Below are positions 47,626-59,571 of a DNA stretch of 64,000 nt, one piece after another. The position numbers were made by a program, and so were the translations under genes. The notes beneath the pieces are model-generated. The model was not told where the DNA came from and did not search any database. It saw only the letters and a list, made by a program, of their open reading frames with translations. Origin of the DNA: Tamarix chinensis (lineage: Eukaryota > Streptophyta > Magnoliopsida > Caryophyllales > Tamaricaceae); contig CM060175.1 of assembly GCA_030549775.1 (NCBI GenBank), positions 3,472,564 to 3,536,563 on the forward strand, in the 5' to 3' direction. The stretch's first letter is position 1. Each line of letters begins with the position of its first letter.

Positions 47626-48371
47626 TGATGCGTGCACGGTTAGAGTTTTAGATTTAGATGGAGTTTATATGGAGTATTTGATGAGTATGGATTATGGAGG
47701 TTAATGATGGGGATTCGAAGGGGTGGATGATGATGGAGATGATTCGAAACAAATCGTTCACACATATTCGAGTTGTTACGAGATGAATCCACACAGAATT
47801 CAAGTTTAAGCAATGCTTAAGGTTGTTCTTCTTATTCAAGTTGTGTCTTTCTACTCGGGTTCCTATGGTTTATATAGCCAAGGAACCAAGCATCTTTTCA
47901 AAAGATTACAAGCATATTCCCTCCCAAAAGCATTAATTCCCTTAAGACTAGCTAGTTAATATTTAGTCACTAATGGACTAAAAGTAAATAACAGTAACTC
48001 CCTTCCAAAACCATTAATTCCCTTAAGACTAGTTAGTTAATATTTAGTCACTAATTGACTAAAAGTATAACTCCCTCCCAAAAGCTTTAATTCCCTTAAG
48101 ACTAGCTAGTTAATATTTAGTCACTAGTTGACTAAAATTAAATAACAATAACTCCCTCCCAAAAGCATTGATTCCCTTAAGACTAGTTATTTAATATTTA
48201 GTTACTAATTGACTAAAAGTAAATAACAATAACTAGTACTTAGACATAAATGTTACTCTAGCTAACAAACGTTGCATGAAGCCATGCATACTCCTCCATG
48301 TTTATGTATCTACGTAGAGTAGCGTAGCCATCTTAGTTGGTGATGTGTCATGTGACTCTGCTCCGGCATCA
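47626..48371 (-). mobile_element. 5' LTR of gag-PR element
   Basis: 746 bp, TGATGC…GCATCA. A minus-strand TATA box CTATATAAAC at 47868-47876 would drive transcription leftward into the gag frame. It lacks ~100 bp present in the partner LTR after GGATGATGATGG. The AACCC duplication follows at 48372-48376. Confidence 0.93.
47930..48237. repeat. Four-unit ~80-bp tandem array, second LTR
   Basis: Copy of the 45000-45317 array with a few substitutions. Confidence 0.93.
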
Positions 48372-48878
48372 AACCCCCTCCATCCTATAAAGTGAATCCT
48401 CACTTCTTAGTTTCCCACATTCAACTTCACTAGTCTTATCCCCCTTTACCTAAGAATGTCGACCATCCTTACCTCTATACTCCTCCTTAGTTATCCATTC
48501 TCATTCATCACTTATGTCCATGCTCTATTCTCCCTTCTATTAGTGGAAATTTTCCCTAAGTGTTAAGCATCCTTTTATTTTTCCTTCTTTTTCTCTCTAT
48601 TAAAAAAAATAAAGGCTCTCTCTACCTTTCTCCTTTGATTATGCAAGAATTTTTCTCCTTTCCCTTCTTCTAATCTTGGTTTATTTTTCTCTTACTTTCC
48701 TTAAGCAAGGAATAATTAAGGTTGAGAAAGGTTAGAGATTCTAGTTTTTTCTTTGAGACCCTATTTTTGATTTAAAGGTAGTGTTCTATGTTTTTCGTCT
48801 TCTTCTAATTTTTCTTGGGTTTTATTAATGATTTGAAAAATATTTTTAATGGTTTTTACTTTGATTATCCTAGGAATT

Positions 48879-51800
48879 TATAATATCCTGTCCCAAAATC
48901 CTTCAAATAATATTTAGAATTACCTTGATACAAAATAAATGAGTTTTAGTTTTGAAATGGACTTGAAATTCTAATAAAAATATAAATTTTAGACAAACCG
49001 ATCGAGTGGTTTACATAATCAATTGACTAGGGCATTAAGGAAATTAACATTCTTATTTTCGACAAACTAATCGATAGCTTTGCCCAAATCGATTGATTAG
49101 TTTGCATACAATTTTAGATCTATTTCTGATTTTAGTTCTAATTTCTCTTTAATGATTATGTAAACTTCTTATTTGAGTTAAATTATTCTAATAAGAATAT
49201 TTTAGTACTCTAAAATTATTTTCATAATATTTAGATCATCACATAATTTTAATTAGCAAAATTTTCCCAAAAAAGCACTTTTAGAGGCAAGCTCCACCTT
49301 TTTCTTCTCCCTCACCTCTCTCTCACTCTTCTGGTAGATGGGGCTATGAGATTAGCTTCATGCATCCTTCCCTGACTTGCCAACTCACTACCATGCCCAT
49401 CCCTATCTACACTTAACCCCCCACCACTCTATCAAGTTAACCCTCAGTTCCTAGCTTACCCATGCTCAACCTTACCAATCTCATCCCCCTTTATCCTAAG
49501 AATGTCAGCTAGCCTTGCCTTTATACTCCTTATTGCTGATCCATTCTTATTTCTCACTTGTGTTCTTTCTCTCTTCTACCTTTTCCTTATGGAAATTTTC
49601 CTAAATGTTGAGCATCCTTCCATTTTTCCTTTTTCTTCCCACTCTTGTAAAAAGTAGAGGTTCTCTATGATTTTTATCCTTTAATTTTGCAAGCATTGTG
49701 TTCCCTTTGCTTCCTCTAATCTTGTTTCTAGTTATCTCTTACTTTCCTTAGGCAAGGAATACTTAAGGTTGTGGATTCTAGCTTTTCCTTTGACACCCTA
49801 TTGTCAAAGGTAGTGTTTTGTATTTTAATTCATCTTCTTCTAATTTTCCTTTGGTTATAATAAAGTTTTCAAGAATATTTTTAATGGTTGTATCTTTCAT
49901 TCTCCTAGGAATCAAAGTTATGCTAAATCCATCCAGTAGAAGTTATGTGCTAAAATAATTGCTTCAAGGTAAAGCATTCATATCTTTAACGTAATAAGGT
50001 TTCTTTGGTCTATTGGGGTTCCTTGTATTACTAGTTATATGAGTATGATCTAATTGTGTTCCATGTTATGAGCATGTGGTATAATTCTTCCCAAGTTAGT
50101 ATTGTTGGAGGTCTCTAATTTTATGTATAAACTAGGTTGTTTGAGTATGATTTGTTTAAGTACGTATATTAGCATGTATCCATTTGATTCTCTATGTGTA
50201 ATATATATTTTTACATGTGTTATGACAAAGAAGAATGATAGGATTAATACGCTAATGTGTCATAAATTTAGGTGTGTGTTTAGTAAGTCTAGATAGTATT
50301 TTACCTAGATCAATTGATCTGTTCCTCTAACCTATCAACAGGTTTTGCAAGTAGCTAAATAGTTTAGAGCATTGGATTATTTGGTCACAAGATTAGTCGA
50401 TTATTTTGATGAACCAGTCAACTGGTTTTGATGAATAGTGTTTTAATTGGTCAAACCCATTCACTTGTATACCTACACACCAAATTAGTTGGTCTTTGCT
50501 TAGACCCATCAACCGGTTAGACTAAACTAGTCAATTGGTTACTATGACCAGTTGATTGGTTGGTAAAAACGATTGATTGGTTTCTCAATAAGACAAAATG
50601 GGTTGGCTTCTACTTAGATCCATCAATTGGTTAGACCAAAACAGTTGATTGGTTTACGTGAATAGTTGATTGGTGAGGCCAACCAGTCAATTGGTTCTGT
50701 AGTATTATTTTGGTCCATGTCTGGCATAACCACACTAATCAACTGGTCTAAAGGATAGATTGAAAGGTCTAGTTGGAGGCCACCTAGTTTGTTGAAAATT
50801 GTTGTATTTCTCTCGGGGCTCTTATGTTGGTACTTTCATGTATTTACAATGTTTTAATTATGATTAACCTCATTTAATAAGAATCACCATAATGGTAATT
50901 AAGACTTAAATTTTGGCTAAGTTTGATGTCATCTCTAAACACCCAATTGGTGGCTTTTATGCCTTGTGGATGATTTTGGTGCCATCACTAAACACAAAAA
51001 TGGTGACACTAACCTTGTGATATGTTTGGTATTATTACTTAGAGAACCCATTTTGCTTAAATAATGGATTTTAATTTTTTTTGTTATCACTTGACAACAC
51101 CCAATTTAGTTATCTATAGATTTTGTTGTTATTTGTGATATCACTTATAGATAAATTAATGGTTTAAGATTTTGTTTGAGGCCCTTTCTCTATCTCTCGG
51201 GGTAGCTCTCGAGAGTTAGTGGGCATGTCTCCCTTGTTTATACTTTTCACTCAGTACCAATTTCCTTCTTTATTGAGTTGTGATTAGTAAGTAGTATACA
51301 TATATATTTGAGGTATAGGATCAAATTATGGTAGGCCAGTAGGGCATCGATATCCAGTACATGTGGTTGAGGTATCCCAGTAAAAGGCCCTTATGACTTT
51401 GCATTTTCTATTACCTAGGTGGATACGGTATCCTAACTTTTTAGCCCTCGTGGCAGAGATATTCAAGGTGTGGTGGGTGTGGCATCCTGATTTGTGGCAG
51501 GTGCACTTGATGTGTGGTGGGATATCCTAGAAAAATATTCCTTTGATATATCCTTACCTTGTGTGATGGGTGTTGTATCCAATGGTGATTATTTATGGTT
51601 CCATGAATTTTTTTATGCTGGAGAATTGGGTCGGGTCAAACGGACTATATTATTAATTGGAACTTGGGTGGTCAGTACAGGAAGAATTCTAATATAGTTT
51701 ATATTTTATGAATTACATTTATTATTTATTTCTATACTTCCATGATTTTCATGCAAGCATGTTGTTTTGTACTTGATCTGTTTGTTATGATATCACCATG

Positions 51801-52399
51801 TTGTTGTATCACTTCAATGTGTTGCATGAGCCTTACCATATTCTAAGTAGTATGTTTTATGAGTACTTCACCATACCGATATTGTACATCTATGGTCACT
51901 GTGATGATTTGCCTTCTTGTACGAGGAGCAAAGTACTTTTTATAAGGTTATGACTATTAGTTAGAGTATGCTAGAGGGTGATGACATGGGGTTGTTAGCG
52001 GACCATTTCTTGAGGTTAGAGGTTTATGATTGTGCCTAAGAGTTAGGCTAACCAGTTATTAGTATTTCTCCCACTATCTAGGGATGTTCTTATGTTTTCT
52101 ATTATTTAAACTCTTGCTTGAATTTCTTATATTTGATTTAGTAAAACTATAGAGTTAATTTTATCAATAGTATTATTCTAGCCTTTATTATCTTATTTTG
52201 TCATAATAATGTTATGATCATGCATTCTTTTGTTTCCTGTTCCATTTTGCATTGTATTAGGCATGATTTAGGCCTTCATGTTTCCTGTTCCACCTCTCTC
52301 ATGGTTGATATGGTGGTAAGATTCCCCGATTTTAATTTCAAATGCTTCCACATTTTCTTATAAATAAATTTTTTTGGTTTAAAAATTGAGAGTGTTATA
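48879..52399 (+). mobile_element. 5' LTR of inner Tekay element
   Basis: About 3.52 kb: 5' module U (to the TCTCCTAGGAATC hinge at 49901-49914) and 3' module V to GAGTGTTATA. 50290-50760 is dense in AACCAGTCAATTGGTT-type palindromes. 51180-51600 repeats GGTATCC / GTGGTGGGTGTGG words. Confidence 0.85.
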
Positions 52400-52402
52400 A
52401 GT

Positions 52403-52414
52403 TGGTATCAAAGC
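52403..52414 (+). other. PBS of inner Tekay element
   Basis: TGGTATCAAAGC just after the LTR end; Met-tRNA type. Confidence 0.85.
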
Positions 52415-52439
52415 TTATAGCTTTAGATCCTGAAGTTGT

Positions 52440-53540
52440 TTTACAAAATAAATTTCTAAGGTTCCATCTGAACTAGTTGAATCCAGTTTATTTTTCCAGT
52501 GAGCATTGGTTTGGGTTAGGAGTTGGCCTTAATTTGAGAGAATATGACTAACTTTTGGCTTATGTTCAATGTGCTACATTCATGTGTACTAATGGTGTAG
52601 TTAGTATTCGATTCCTTTCCAATGCCACTTAGCATTTTAGGGTTTTGATGGGTGCGAATTAGCATCTCAAGAGTTTCATGGAGATGGTTAGGGCATTCAT
52701 GGAGCACCAAATTCAGCATGAAGAGGCTCTATAGCTGCCACCACCTCCTCCTTTTTCGATGCCACCACTAGAGGATTGCTTCATCGTGTTGATATTCATT
52801 ACCCTTTGATATTTGAGGTTTAGGAGGACCCAAATGTGTTGGAGCACTAGCTAATGGATTTTGAGAAGATTTTTGTGGATAGTGGTTATCCAAAGAGTAG
52901 GTAGGTGGATATTGGGGTATTCCATCTAAGGGGTTCGTGCTGACGAGCGGTGAAGAGGTCAGTAGTTGAGGGGAGCCACTATAGATCAGTGAGATACTTT
53001 TGTTGCGATTCTTAGGGCTCAATTTTATCCTACTCTCCTAAGGATGGTGAAATACAATTATTTTATGGCATTGCATCAAGGGATGTCTTTGGTGGAGGTG
53101 TACTATAGCTATTACTTAGACATGGTCCACTTTACTCTAAAGGTTGACATAGATAAGATGATGAAGGTGCATCATTTCTAGCTAGGGTTGAGTTGGAGGC
53201 TCTAGGAGATGTTAGTGGGAACTCTTGCATAGAAACAAAAAGCTTTATATAATGCTTGTAGAGGCATCAACAATTTCTCGGGCCCGTAGTACCTAATTAG
53301 GGGACAAGCTAAGTTTTTAGGATAGTTAGCACAACGGGAGAGATAAGAGGTTCCAAACCTTAGGCAATCATCAGTCAGGAGTAGTACCCCACTTTGGAGG
53401 AGAGTTAAGTTAGTTGGGTGTGAGGCATTTCATATATTAGTGGTGTGGTAAGAACCAACCAAGGAAGGATTATGCTGGGTAGTTGGTTTAGTGCTATAGT
53501 TGTGGTTAGTTGAGCCATCGTCATTTCGAGTGTCATTATA
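52440..53540 (+). pseudogene. Tekay gag
   Basis: Capsid region in broken frames: LREYD, FMEMVRAFMEHQIQHEEAL (52676-52730), FVAILRAQFYPTLLRMVKYN (about 53000-53060), ALHQGMSLVEVYYSYYLDMV (53070-53130). Zinc knuckle CYSCG-x-LSHRHFEC at 53492-53533, with a stop inside. The order and the MSLVEVYYSYY block are typical of Tekay/Del gag. Confidence 0.8.
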
Positions 53541-53699
53541 TCTAGGGTAGTGCTCTATAAGGGTAGGCATGTTTTTGGGGTATGGTGGCACATATACTGC
53601 CAACTTAGCGAGCTCAATCGACAGATAGTAGAGCTAGCAAGATTAGTCTACAATAGAGGATGAAGAGGGCCAATGCTTTTAGTAAGGGTAAGGATCAAG

Positions 53700-55180
53700 T
53701 AGTGCTAGTGTGAAAAGGGTACCCACTCTTCTTGTGCAGCATTCAGGATTTGGATGCCAATGAGCTATCAATTAAGGAGATTCTAATAGTGCAAGAATTC
53801 CCAAAAGTGTTTCCTGATGAGATCTTAGGGATGTCTCTAGTGTGTGAGATAGACTTTATAATAAGCTTTATTTTAGGGGAAGAGCCTATATCGAAGGCAC
53901 CCTATCTCCTATCATTGACTAAGATGGCAGAGTTGCATGCTTAGTTGGAGGAGTTTCTAGAGAAAGGGTACATTTGACCAAGTGTGTCGACTTAGGGAGC
54001 ACCAGTTCTATTCATGAGGAAGAAGGATGGTGGGTTGAGGGTTTAAATCGATTATCGTAGGTCAAACCAAGTTATGGTGAAGAACTATTATCCTTTACCA
54101 TAGATCAATGACATCTTTATTCAGTTACATGGGGCTACTATGTTTTTGAAGATAGATTTTGTATTAGGGTTTCATCAACTAAGTATTATTGATAAGGACA
54201 TACCAAAACAACTTTCAGAATGAGGTATGGCTATTATGAGTTCATCTTGATTTTGTCTAGACTCACAAATGTGACATTGGTGTTCATGGCTCTCATGAAC
54301 CAAGTCTTCTAGTAGCATCTTCATAATTTCTTTGTGGTATTCATCAATGAAATTTTGATTTACTCGCGGACTCATGAGGAACATGAGAAACATCTTAGGT
54401 AGGCTTTGGAGTTATTGAGGATTCATCAGTTGTATGCCAAGCTCTCAAAGTGTATTTTTTGGTTAAAAAAGGCAGCTTTTCTTGGTCATGTCATTTTGAG
54501 GGAAGGTGTGTCAGTGAATCCTTCTAAGATCCAAGCAGTGTCAGAGTGGATTACACGTTGTACAAGTGGATCCTTCTAAGATCCGAGCAGTGTTAAAGTG
54601 GATTACACCAGCGAATGTTAGGGAAGTTTGTAGTTTTATGGGTTTAGGAGCTACTATAGACAGTTCATATAGGATTTTTCTAGGATCGCTCATCCTCTTA
54701 CTACCTTATTGAGGAAGATGACGCACTTTATTTGGGACGATAAGCACACAAAGGCTTTTGAGGAGCTCAAGAGGAGGTTGACTTTAGCTCTAGTGCTTAT
54801 CATGCCATCAGGTATTGAGGGATTCAAGCTGTATAGGGATGCATCTGAGCTTGGTTTAGGGTGCATGTTAATGCAGCATGGGAGGGTAGTGACATATGCT
54901 TCTCACTAATTGAAGGAACATGACTAGAACTATCATACGCATGACCTTGAGCTTGCTACAATGGTTTTTGCTTTGAAGATTTTGAGACATTACTTGTATA
55001 GAGTAAAGTTTAAGTTTTACACAGACCATAAGTGCCTTAAATACATGTTCATGTAGTGAGAATTGAACATAAGAAAGAGGAGATGGCTGGAGTTGGTTAT
55101 GGACTACAATTTGGAGTGAAACTGCCATCAAAGGTAAGGCTTATGTCGTATTAGATGCTCTTAGTTGGAAGACTTTGCAT
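53700..55180 (+). pseudogene. Tekay reverse transcriptase and RNase H
   Basis: Only ~190 bp separate the zinc knuckle from RT, and no D(T/S)G protease is seen, so the protease is deleted. RT: VQEFPKVFPDEILGM (53791), PISKAPYLLSLTKMAELHA, GAPVLFMRKKDGGLRV, YPLP (54089). The YVDD-equivalent reads FINEILIYS (about 54335-54365), so both catalytic aspartates are lost. A 52-bp tandem duplication lies at 54514-54617. RNase H follows: [48 protein letters not shown] (broken frames). Confidence 0.85.
54514..54617 (+). repeat. 52-bp tandem duplication in RT-RNase H connection
   Basis: 54514-54565 and 54566-54617 repeat CCTTCTAAGATCC … AGTGGATTACAC. 52 bp is not a multiple of three, so it shifts the frame. 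Confidence 0.9.
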
Positions 55181-56335
55181 GCCTTGGGATCACTGGTAGT
55201 GTCAGATTGGATTTAGAGGGACCTTCACAAGCCGAGCATTAAGATCATTGGACTTGGGGATCTTGAGATGGGGATGAGCACACTCTCAATCACCTTGACC
55301 ATCTATGATGAGATTCAAGCTTGTCAACTAGGAGATGTCAAGCTTGAGTAGATTAAGAAGGTGGTATTTGAGGGTACACCAATGGGATTTAAGATTTTTG
55401 AGGATGGTAGCATCCATTTCTAAGGATGATGGTGCATTTTATAGAGCTGTGGGGAGCTTAAGAGGAGGATCCTAGAGGAGGGTCATCATGTGCCCTATTT
55501 CATCCACCCTAGAGGGGATAAGGTGCATAAGAATTTGAGATGGATCTATTAGTGGCCCTATATAAAGTGGGAGGTTGTAGACTTTGTGGCCTAGTGCTTG
55601 ACATGTTTAGTTCAGCCATTGGAGGTCCCTAAGTAGAAATGGGATAGTGTGTTGATAGACTTCATGGTTGGATTTCCTAAGACCTATAGTGGTTTTGATT
55701 TTATCTAGGTTGTGGTTGACTAGTTGATTAAGTTAGTAGTATTCATACCTATGATGCTGACGTAGAGTATGGAGTAGATGGCCAGTGCTTATATGAAGCA
55801 TATGGTTTGGTACTATAGGGTGCCTATGGATATTATGTTGAACCTAATGAAGGCAGCCCAACACAGGAAAAATAGTTATGCAAATTGTGAAGGAGTAGAT
55901 AAGTTTGAGGTAGGTGATAGAGTACTTCTATGATTTTCCCTAACTAAGGGAGTGATGGGTTTTAATATTGAGGGCAAGCTTATCCCAAGGTTAGTTAGGT
56001 GGTATAAGATTTTAGGTTGGGTTGGAGAGGTTTCTTACTATCTTTTCTTGCTAATGGATCTTTTGCACTTGCATAACATTTTTCACATCTTTCGGTTGAC
56101 GAGGTACGTGTCGGATTTGTGGCACATCGTTTAGCTAGAGACAATTGAGATCGATGAGACATTGACATAAGAGGAGTGTCTATTGAGGATCTTAGATTCT
56201 AAGACTCTGCAGACATGTTTGAAGATCATCCCACTCATGAAGGTCTTGTGGTCATGTCATAAGACAAAGGAGGCCACTTAGGAGTCTAAGGAGAAGATTA
56301 AGATAAAGTATCCAGAGTTTTTTGCTTAGGCACAT
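55181..56335 (+). pseudogene. Tekay integrase with core deletion, and chromodomain
   Basis: HHCC region: EEGHHVPYFIHPRGDKVHKN … WPYIKWEVVDFVA, CLTC. Core start: WDSVLIDFMVGFPKTYSGFD, then VVFIPM and WYYRVPMDIMLN at about 55845. The text jumps straight to LMKAAQHRKNSYANCEGVDK, skipping the roughly 120 residues with the rest of the catalytic core. C-terminus: FEVGDRVLL, GFNIEGKLIPRLVRWYKIL, GEVSYYLFLL, HNIFHIFRLTRYVSDLWHIV. Chromodomain: ETIEIDETLT, LRILDSKTLQTCLKIIPLMK, EKIKIKYPEFF. Confidence 0.88.
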
Positions 56336-56480
56336 TGCGTGGGTAATGTTGGGCGTAGTACACTTTTCATGTGTATTAACCCTTATTTATTGTAGTCTTT
56401 TGGTTGATGGCTTAGAATATACTTATGTTTTGAGCTTACAACAATATACTTCTTTTGTGGACTTCGGGGATAAAATCTCT

Positions 56481-56493
56481 TTTAAAGGGGTAG
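56481..56493 (+). other. Polypurine tract of inner Tekay element
   Basis: TTTAAAGGGGTAG after ATAAAATCTC, next to the LTR start. Confidence 0.8.
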
Positions 56494-59400
56494 TGTGGTA
56501 ATAACCTGTCCAAAAATCCTTCTAATTGTATCTAGAATTATGCTAATATAAAATAAATGAGTTTTGGTTTTGAATGGGATTTAAATTCTATTAAAAATGT
56601 GAATTTTAGGTATACAGATTTACTAGTTTGCATAACTAATTGACTTCTGCTCTAGGGAAATTAACTTTCTTGTGGTCAACAAACCAGTCAACTAGTTTGC
56701 TCAAATCAATAGACTAGTTTGCCCATGATTTTAGACTAATTTATGCTTTTGGTTTAAATTTCTCTCTAATCATTATAAAAACTTCTTATTTGAGGTCAAT
56801 ATGCTAATAAGCACATTTTAGTACTCTAGGATTATTTTTACTATTTTAGATCATTATATCATTTTAATTAGTAAATTTTTTCCAAAAGGCACTTTTGGAG
56901 GCAAGCTTATCCCTCATATCTCCCTCTCTCTTCTAGGGAATGGGGCTATGAGATTAACTTTGTGCACCCTTTCTTGACTTTCCAACCCACTACCATGCCT
57001 ATATCTCACTATACTCAACCACCCACCATTCATTTAAATTAGCCCTCACTTCTTACACCCACACTCAACTACACCAGTCTCATCCCCCTTTCACCTTATA
57101 ATTTCAACTGGCCTTGCCTCTATACTCCTCATTCCCAATACATTCTCATTTCTCACCTGTGTTCTTTCTCTCTTCTCCCATCTCCTTACGGAAATTTTCC
57201 TAAGTGTTGATCATCCTTCCATTTTCCCCTTTTCTCCCCTTTAATGAGAAAAATAGAGATTCTCTCTGATTTTTCTCATTTATTTTGCAAGAATTATGTT
57301 CCTTTCTCTTCTTCTAATCTTAATTTTATTAATCTCTTACTTTCCTTAAGTAGGGAAGAATTAGGGTTAAGAAAGGTTGAAGATTTTGGGTTTTCCTTTG
57401 ACACTCTATTTTTGAGTCAAAGGAATTGTTCTATGTTTTTCTTCTTCTTTTGATTTTACTTAGGTTTTAATAATGTTTTGAAGAATATTTTTAATGGTTT
57501 TTACTTTGATTCTCCTAAGAATCGATATTCAAATAGATAAGCAATCCAGTAGGAGTTTTGTGCTAGAAGAATTAATTTAAGATAAGAAATTCATATCTTT
57601 AACATAATTAGGTTTCTGTAGTATATTAGGATTCCACATTTTAGTATTTATATGAGTAGGATCTAATTATATTCCATGTTTGGAGCATGTGGTATAATTC
57701 TTCCCAAGTTGGTGTTTTTGCAATTCTATGATTTTAAGCATAAAATGGGTAGGATTGATATGGTAATGTGTGGTAAATTTTGGTCTATGTTTTGGTTGAT
57801 TGGTTTAAGTAGAGACCAATCAGTGAGCAAGTTCTCTAGTATTGTTTAGGTCCAGGTTTGGTACAACTAAACAAGTTGACTAGTCTAAAGGGCCAATCGA
57901 TTGATTCGGTTGGAAGCTACCTAGTTTTTAGTAAATTGTTCTACTTCTGTTGTAACTTTTGTTTTGTTACTTTCATTTATTTACAACCTTTTAATTATGA
58001 TTTCAATTATGGTTAACTAGAATTAATACAAATCACCATGATGGTAGCTGAGACTTGATTTTTAGTTAAATTTGGTGTTTTTTATAAACACCTAATTAGT
58101 GGCTTTTATGCCTTGTAAATGATGTTGGTGTCATCTTTAAACACCCAAATAATGGCTTTAATGCCATGTGATGTGTTTAGTGTTATCACCTGAAAACACC
58201 CAATTTGGTTAAATAATAGATTTTAATTGTGTTTGTTGTTATCACTTGGAAACACCCAATTTGATAATATGTGGACTTTATTGTGATTTGTGATATCACT
58301 TATACATATATTAATGGTTTAAGATTTTGTTAGAGCCTTTTTCTTCGACTCTCAAAGTAGCTACTAGGAGTTAGTAGGCAAGTCATCCTTGGTTATATTT
58401 TTTACTCAATACCTATTTACTTTTCTACCAAGTTGTAGTTGGTGGGGGGTATCCATATATCTTTGAGGTATAGGACCGTATTGTGGTAGTCTGGCATGGC
58501 ATCAGTGTCTAGTATAGGAGGGTGAGGTATCCTAGTACAAGCCCTAGCACTTTATATTGTCCATTGCTTTGGTGGATTTGATATCCTAACCTTTTAGCCC
58601 TCACGACGGGGACATTCAAGGTATGGTGGACAAGGTATCCCAATACAAGCTCCATTGATGTACTTTGACCTTATGTGGTGGGCGTGGTTACCAAATTTAT
58701 GGCAGGTATGCTCAATGTGTAGTGTATGTGGTATCACAAAAGAAATTCCCTTCGATGTATCCTGACCTTATGTGATGGTTGTGGTATCCCATTGTGATTA
58801 TTTATTCTATCATGTCATTTATTTATGGTGTAGAACTAGGTGTGGCAGAACGAACTATGTTATTGACAAGAACTTGGGTGGTCACTAAAGGAAGAATTTT
58901 AATATGGTTCATATTTTATGATTTACATGTATTACTTATTTCTATACTTCCATGATTTTCATGCAAGCATTCTATATTGTACTTGAGTTGTCTGTTATGA
59001 TAATGCTATGGTGTTATATGACTTTAATATGCCACATGAGCCCTACCATGTTCTAGATAGTATGTTTTACCAGTACTTTACCTACTGATACTACACTTGT
59101 GTGGTCATTGTGATGATATAGCTTCTGATACGGGGAGTAGAGGATGATAGGTAGGGTTACGACTCTTAGTTAACGTATACTAAGGGTGATGATGTGAGTC
59201 CTTAGCTAGCTATTGCCTAAGAGTTAGGTTAATCGATTATTAGTATTTTGTCCACTACATTGGGATGTTCTTGTGTTTTCTGTTATTTAAACTCTTGGCT
59301 CGACTTCCTATATTTGATTTAGTAAAACTATCCAATTCATTCTATTAATAATATTGTTCTAACCTTTAATATCCTTTTTTTTCACAATAATGTTATGATC

Positions 59401-59571
59401 ATGCATACTTTTGTTTCCTATTCTATTTTTCATTTCATCAAGTATGATTTAGGTGATAATCACACCTCTCTCATGGTTGATGATGAGGTAATATTCCTGG
59501 TTTTTTTTTTCAAATGCTTCCTCATTATATTAAAAATAAAAAAAATTAGTTAAAAAATTAGGGGTGTTATA
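56494..59571 (+). mobile_element. 3' LTR of inner Tekay element
   Basis: About 3.08 kb; starts TGTGGTAATAACCTGTCC (2-3 extra bases at the TG) and ends AGGGGTGTTATA. The U module is ~1.03 kb with the hinge GATTCTCCTAAGAATC at 57509-57523. The V module is ~440 bp shorter than in the 5' LTR, mainly in the palindrome-rich part. Substantial divergence from the 5' LTR suggests an old insertion. Confidence 0.85.

Larger units (their letters stand above)
44610..48371 (-). mobile_element. Complete non-autonomous gag-protease LTR retrotransposon (TR-GAG-like)
   Basis: 3.76 kb, bounded by LTRs with TGATGC…GCATCA termini and a perfect AACCC target duplication. The minus-strand interior has a PBS, one gag-protease frame with a single stop, and a polypurine tract, but no RT, RNase H or integrase. 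LTR copies differ by only about a dozen substitutions plus a ~100-bp deletion in the right one, so insertion is recent compared with its neighbours. The layout fits terminal-repeat retrotransposons with a GAG domain (TR-GAG). Gag similarity and an identical PBS suggest mobilisation by a CRM/Reina-like relative such as the one at 28-33 kb. Confidence 0.92.
44079..48878 (+). mobile_element. Family A LTR, 5' module U2 (middle level), split by gag-PR element
   Basis: Begins AATAATACCTCATCC, aligning base for base with the LTR start TGTAATACC-type, and is preceded by GAATC (44074-44078). It runs to 44609, is broken by the 44610-48371 element, resumes at 48372 or 48377 (TSD) and ends at GATTATCCTAGGAATT (48863-48878). 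Net length is about 1.03 kb, the same as U1 and U3. The remaining part of this LTR resumes at 59572. Confidence 0.8.
48879..59571 (+). mobile_element. Complete family A Tekay chromovirus (inner element), 10.7 kb
   Basis: Two LTRs, PBS, gag, RT, RNase H, integrase, chromodomain and PPT in order. It starts TATAATATCCTGTCC (TGTAATA with G to A) and ends GTGTTATA. Target duplication: GAATT 48874-48878 and GAATC 59572-59576 (one mismatch). It sits exactly at the internal hinge of another family A LTR. All coding parts carry stops. Protease and part of the integrase core are missing, so it is dead. Confidence 0.88.

Noticed and set aside
43045..49913. Simple tandem triplication of a 1-kb LTR segment
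   Set aside because: Would not explain the extra 3' module at 59572 nor the GAATC duplications; nested insertion explains all junctions. Kept as the alternative to test.
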